A stretch of 64,000 nt of DNA from Silene conica (taxonomy: Eukaryota > Streptophyta > Magnoliopsida > Caryophyllales > Caryophyllaceae). Shown piece after piece: positions 60,721-64,000 of the stretch. The notes below the pieces were generated by a model. It was not told the DNA's origin. It did not search any database and worked only from the letters and a program-made list of their open reading frames with translations. The stretch lies in assembly GCA_029255685.2 (NCBI GenBank), contig CM055317.2:68437460-68501459 (forward strand). The letters run 5' to 3'. Each line of letters begins with the position of its first letter. Positions within the stretch are counted from its first letter, which is position 1. The position numbers and the translations under genes were made by a program.

Positions 60721-61532
60721 GATGAAAGACACTAAATATAAATTTCATACAAGTGATTCCAAATAGTTGTTATTTGCCAAAACGAATAGCTCTTGTGCTT
60801 CAAGATTTTGAGCAATCTCTGCACATATTTGGTTATACTTGGATATTTCCTTCTTAAAGAGATAAAAAGAGAATCCTACCTTACTTAGCATTATTTCTTA
60901 CTTAGCATTATTTGATCTCTTTCTATTAAACTTCTAATGGTATGTAACTCTTGGAACGTCTGCTACAAAGAGAGCTTTCGAATCAAGAGAATTTATATGT
61001 TCAGAACTTTCAAATATGACCACAAACCGTGCTATGTTCTAAAATCGACCTGAAAATGTTACAATACATCAATCCCCAACTAGGAGAAAAACAGTGCAGC
61101 CAAATCAAATCCTTTAGTATACATCGGTTTAGTCGAAACGACTGCACAGCCTGCACATATGTACCAGAAACAGAATGTAACAAATTTGAACTCGTTATTC
61201 TGCTCTGCAACACAAAACAGAACCAGTAGACATTCTGTCTGCTACCCTCTGCTAATTCCTATCACGCACAAAACTCCAGCTCCTTAGTCTCACGCTACTA
61301 CTGCCTATCATGCTACTCCTGAACCATGCTAACATGTCCATCAGTTCAATTAAAGTAGTTCAGGAAATGCTAAAGAACCACATTCGCAGACTAACCCCTC
61401 CCTGATGACACCAGTTCAATTAAAGTAGTTCAGGAAATGCTAAAGAACCACATTCCAAGACTAACCACATTCGCAGACTAACCCCAGCCTTTTCTCCATT
61501 CTGTCCTCTCTAATGATATGTAGTTGCTACAT

Positions 61533-61640
61533 GGGTGTGCTGATACCCATTGCTTAGTTGGTTATGAGAACAATGTTAAAACATTAGCATGCAAGGTCCA
61601 CGCGTGTTCGAACCTTGAGAGCAACTTTTTTTTTTCTTTT
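61533..61640 (+). other. tRNA-like module 4 in the MULE, with T-run
   Basis: TTGCTTAGTTGGTTATGAGA is close to a tRNA A-box region; GTGTTCGAACCTTGA (B-box at 61606-61614) follows, and then a T-rich run from 61626. It is the most tRNA-like of the four MULE modules. Confidence 0.6.
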
Positions 61641-61689
61641 TTTTGTTCTTCCTTTTCGTTTCCAATTTTTATCTTTTCCTTTTCGTTCC

Positions 61690-61885
61690 CAATTTTTATC
61701 TCACTAACCTAAATTAGGGTTTATCAAATTTCCCCCAAATTGTTTTTTTTTCCCTTTTCGTTTTCACCTCTTTCCTCACTAACCTAAATTAGGGTTCATT
61801 AAGTTTCCCCCAAATTGTCTTTTTTTTTTCCTTTTCATTTCCACCTCTTTCCTCACTAACCTAAATTAGGGTTCATCAAGTTTCC
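61690..61885 (+). repeat. Tandem repeat of about 75 bp
   Basis: Three copies of CTCACTAACCTAAATTAGGG followed by TTCATCAAGTTTCCC, with T-runs between copies. Confidence 0.8.
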
Positions 61886-62599
61886 CAAATTAAAAATTAA
61901 TTGATTTTATCAATGGAATTAGGGTTCATCATTATAAATTAAGATAGCAATTAATGTTATAACAATTAATCACTGTAAATTCTAATCTTGATGTTGGCAA
62001 TTGAAAGTTAATTGATTTTGGCAATTGAAAGTTAATGATTTGATTTTGGCAATTAAAATTTTGATGTTGATTAACGTTTTGATCAATCGATTTAATTAAT
62101 TTAGTAAGATTGAGTTTGATCATTTATTGATCGATTATGATCATCATTAAGTTTGATCGAGTACGATCATGATTAAGTTAGTGTGATTGAGTTTAATCCA
62201 GTTTGTTGAACGTACAATAATGTTATACATAATAAAAAATCGGTTTAATTAAATCAATAAAAATGGAATAACTAAAATGAAATAATTAAAATGGAATTAA
62301 AACAATAAACATTTCATAAATTTGGGAAAACTTGATGAACCCTAAAATATTTTAATTTATTAATAAAATAAAATTGATTAATTAAAATGTATAAATTATT
62401 CCATAAATAAATTAACTACGTTCCATAAATAAATTAACTACATGTAGTTAACCAAGTCAACTACAAATGTTAATTTACTAACTTGACCCTAAACTAACCT
62501 ATATATGCTAACTCGAGTTTGCCACGTGTTACAATATGATTGGTTGTGTATGGAAAAACCATACACATTGTGTATGTGTATCATCTTCCGTACTCAATA

Positions 62600-63956
62600 A
62601 AAATACGTATTATGAAAATACATTCCGTATTAGTTTTACTGTACAAGTCTTTCAATAATATATAGTATGACTCTGTTAAGACGATAATTGCCCATTTTAA
62701 GATAAAAACGAAATAAATATGCCTTCATTTTTTGTTAGTCATTAGGCATTATCTTTATATCTCACTCAACATATTTACCCGTTTTAAGTTTAAAACAAAT
62801 ATTACCGTTTGAATAATAGAAAATAGTACTCCTTTAATCTCCCTCATACAAAAGAGTAAGCAATTTCCCAAAAAATCCGCCTAAATGTATTATTCTATAA
62901 CTAGCGTTCATATATCATATCTTATTCAATATTTAACTCCTAACTAATTATATACGATAAATATTAATGGTAATTATAATCACAAATTTTTCATAATTAT
63001 TGTTTAGCTTCCACATAAAGCAAATTATATACCCTTTTAAAATGGAATAAAGATAATTATTGTCAAACTTTCTAACATTTTTATCTACAAAAAACGCGCT
63101 TTTACGCGCGACAATCTTATCTATATTAGTACAGGAACATTTCGTGCGTCCACGCCATCACATTCATTTTCTTTTATTTTTTAATTTTAAATAAATGTAG
63201 GACCAACACAAAAAAATATGAAATTAATTTACGAAAAACCAACGTTGTTAATGCAATTTTATCGAATACTCAATATAAAACTTCAATGAACCACCATCTT
63301 CAATTCCATTGTATAAATAATACAATATGAAAATGCAGGATTTTCCCAATTGTCTACATATCTATCAATAATTAAAAAATAAAATAAAAAGATGAACAAA
63401 AAAATTAGTAAACAATGAAAATATAAATGATAAAAAATTGGTAAACAAATAACGCTATTAATTATATTATTTTACAAGTTTTTAACTCTAACATTTTGAC
63501 CATTATAGTAGCAAATTTTCGAGATATTACTAAATTTGAGTAATTTTTTTTAATAAGAAATAGTTTACAACAAAAAAATGTTAATGAATAGTACTGTTTA
63601 ATTTTTAATTTAAAAAATGAGATCTACAAAGAAGTTAACAAAATAAATGAAGTATAGAACTCTGTTAAGTAGATTTTAGAGCATAACGTTTAAAAAATAA
63701 TCTAAAGAAATTCGTTATTGATATTGAACTTATCTACAAATTGAGTAGATCTAAAAAAATAGTTATCATGTTTTAACACTGGATTCGTGCATTTTTTTTT
63801 TCACGGATTTAAACACGTGTGTAAATTTCAAACCATTGCAATTTTTGCACGTGTATTAAACTATATCATTATAAAATAATTAGAATATAAAATATTCATG
63901 TATTTTGGTTTAACATTTTTAAATATTAAATCAATATAATAATGTTCTTACAACTA
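62600..63956. other. AT-rich intergenic sequence
   Basis: No gene or clear transposon ends recognised. Palindromic CACGTGT-type stretches occur near 63814-63850. Confidence 0.6.
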
Positions 63957-63958
63957 TA

Positions 63959-63989
63959 TCCGTGCAATATTGCACGGGTTAAAAACTAG
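63959..63989 (+). mobile_element. Possible Helitron-like 3' end
   Basis: Perfect hairpin CCGTGCAATATTGCACGG, then GTTAAAAA, then CTAG. The following base is G rather than T, which makes it weaker than the ends at 8307 and 29053. Confidence 0.35.
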
Positions 63990-64000
63990 GAGTTATTGTA

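Larger units (their letters stand above)
55959..62590. mobile_element. Large non-autonomous Mutator-like element, interrupted by a solo LTR
   Basis: Inverted terminal regions of about 150 bp or more share ACACATACACAATGTGTATG, CATACACAA.CCAAT and ACACGTGGCA. The element is flanked by a perfect 9-bp duplication TACTCAATA (55950-55958 and 62591-62599). Without the LTR and its 5-bp duplication the original element is 4938 bp. It has no transposase; it holds a 51-bp minisatellite, several tRNA-like modules, and TAATTAATTGATGAACCCTAAATT-type low-complexity repeats. The outermost about 10 bp match poorly between ends. Confidence 0.82.

Noticed and set aside
61533..61640. Functional tRNA gene
   Set aside because: The A- and B-box are recognisable, but the acceptor and anticodon stems do not pair convincingly.

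Overview
This is a stretch of nuclear DNA from a flowering plant, almost certainly a eudicot with a repeat-rich genome. The evidence is intron-containing plant genes with GT-AG splice sites, Athila-type LTR retrotransposons, and CACTA, hAT, Mutator-like (MULE), Harbinger-like and Helitron-like DNA elements, all in AT-rich intergenic sequence. I cannot name the species.

Two intact host genes were found, both on the minus strand. Positions 9491-12337 encode a mitochondrial-type bL32 ribosomal protein (3 coding exons, 133 aa). Positions 30911-37075 encode a cyclin T (CYCT1, partner of CDKC in P-TEFb; 6 coding exons, 542 aa), with a likely 5'UTR exon near 37875. In both, splice phases and residues join exactly. 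Introns of both genes carry transposons: a MULE 24 bp from the bL32m exon-1 splice donor, and a MULE-like inverted repeat, a Tourist-like MITE and SINE fragments in CYCT1. Positions 2859-3600 hold a 5'-truncated 2-oxoglutarate dioxygenase pseudogene.

Most of the remainder is mobile DNA, and many elements could be delimited to the base from target-site duplications (TSDs). They are: four hAT elements (1545-2076, 4422-4973, 5609-6671, 26419-26699; 8-bp TSDs); three MULEs (11160-12076, 27837-28845, 55959-62590; 9-10 bp TSDs); two CACTA elements (39572-43752, which still holds a Transposase_24-type gene, and 51061-54597, which carries pieces of a plastid-type methyltransferase gene; 3-bp TSDs); several short MITEs; and four LTRs of Athila-like elements (<1-1069 partial; 21363-22997 attached to a decayed env-like ORF; solo LTRs 47238-48976 and 55995-57683 with 5-bp TSDs). 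The last solo LTR landed inside the terminal inverted repeat of the third MULE, which dates the two events relative to each other.

The two observations I consider most worth following are (i) regularly spaced (about 100 bp) palindromic modules in the U3 of the Athila-like LTRs, ending just upstream of the TATA box, with a different palindrome in a different LTR family, and (ii) tRNA-like modules (B-box, often A-box and a T-run) embedded in non-autonomous DNA transposons of at least two superfamilies.
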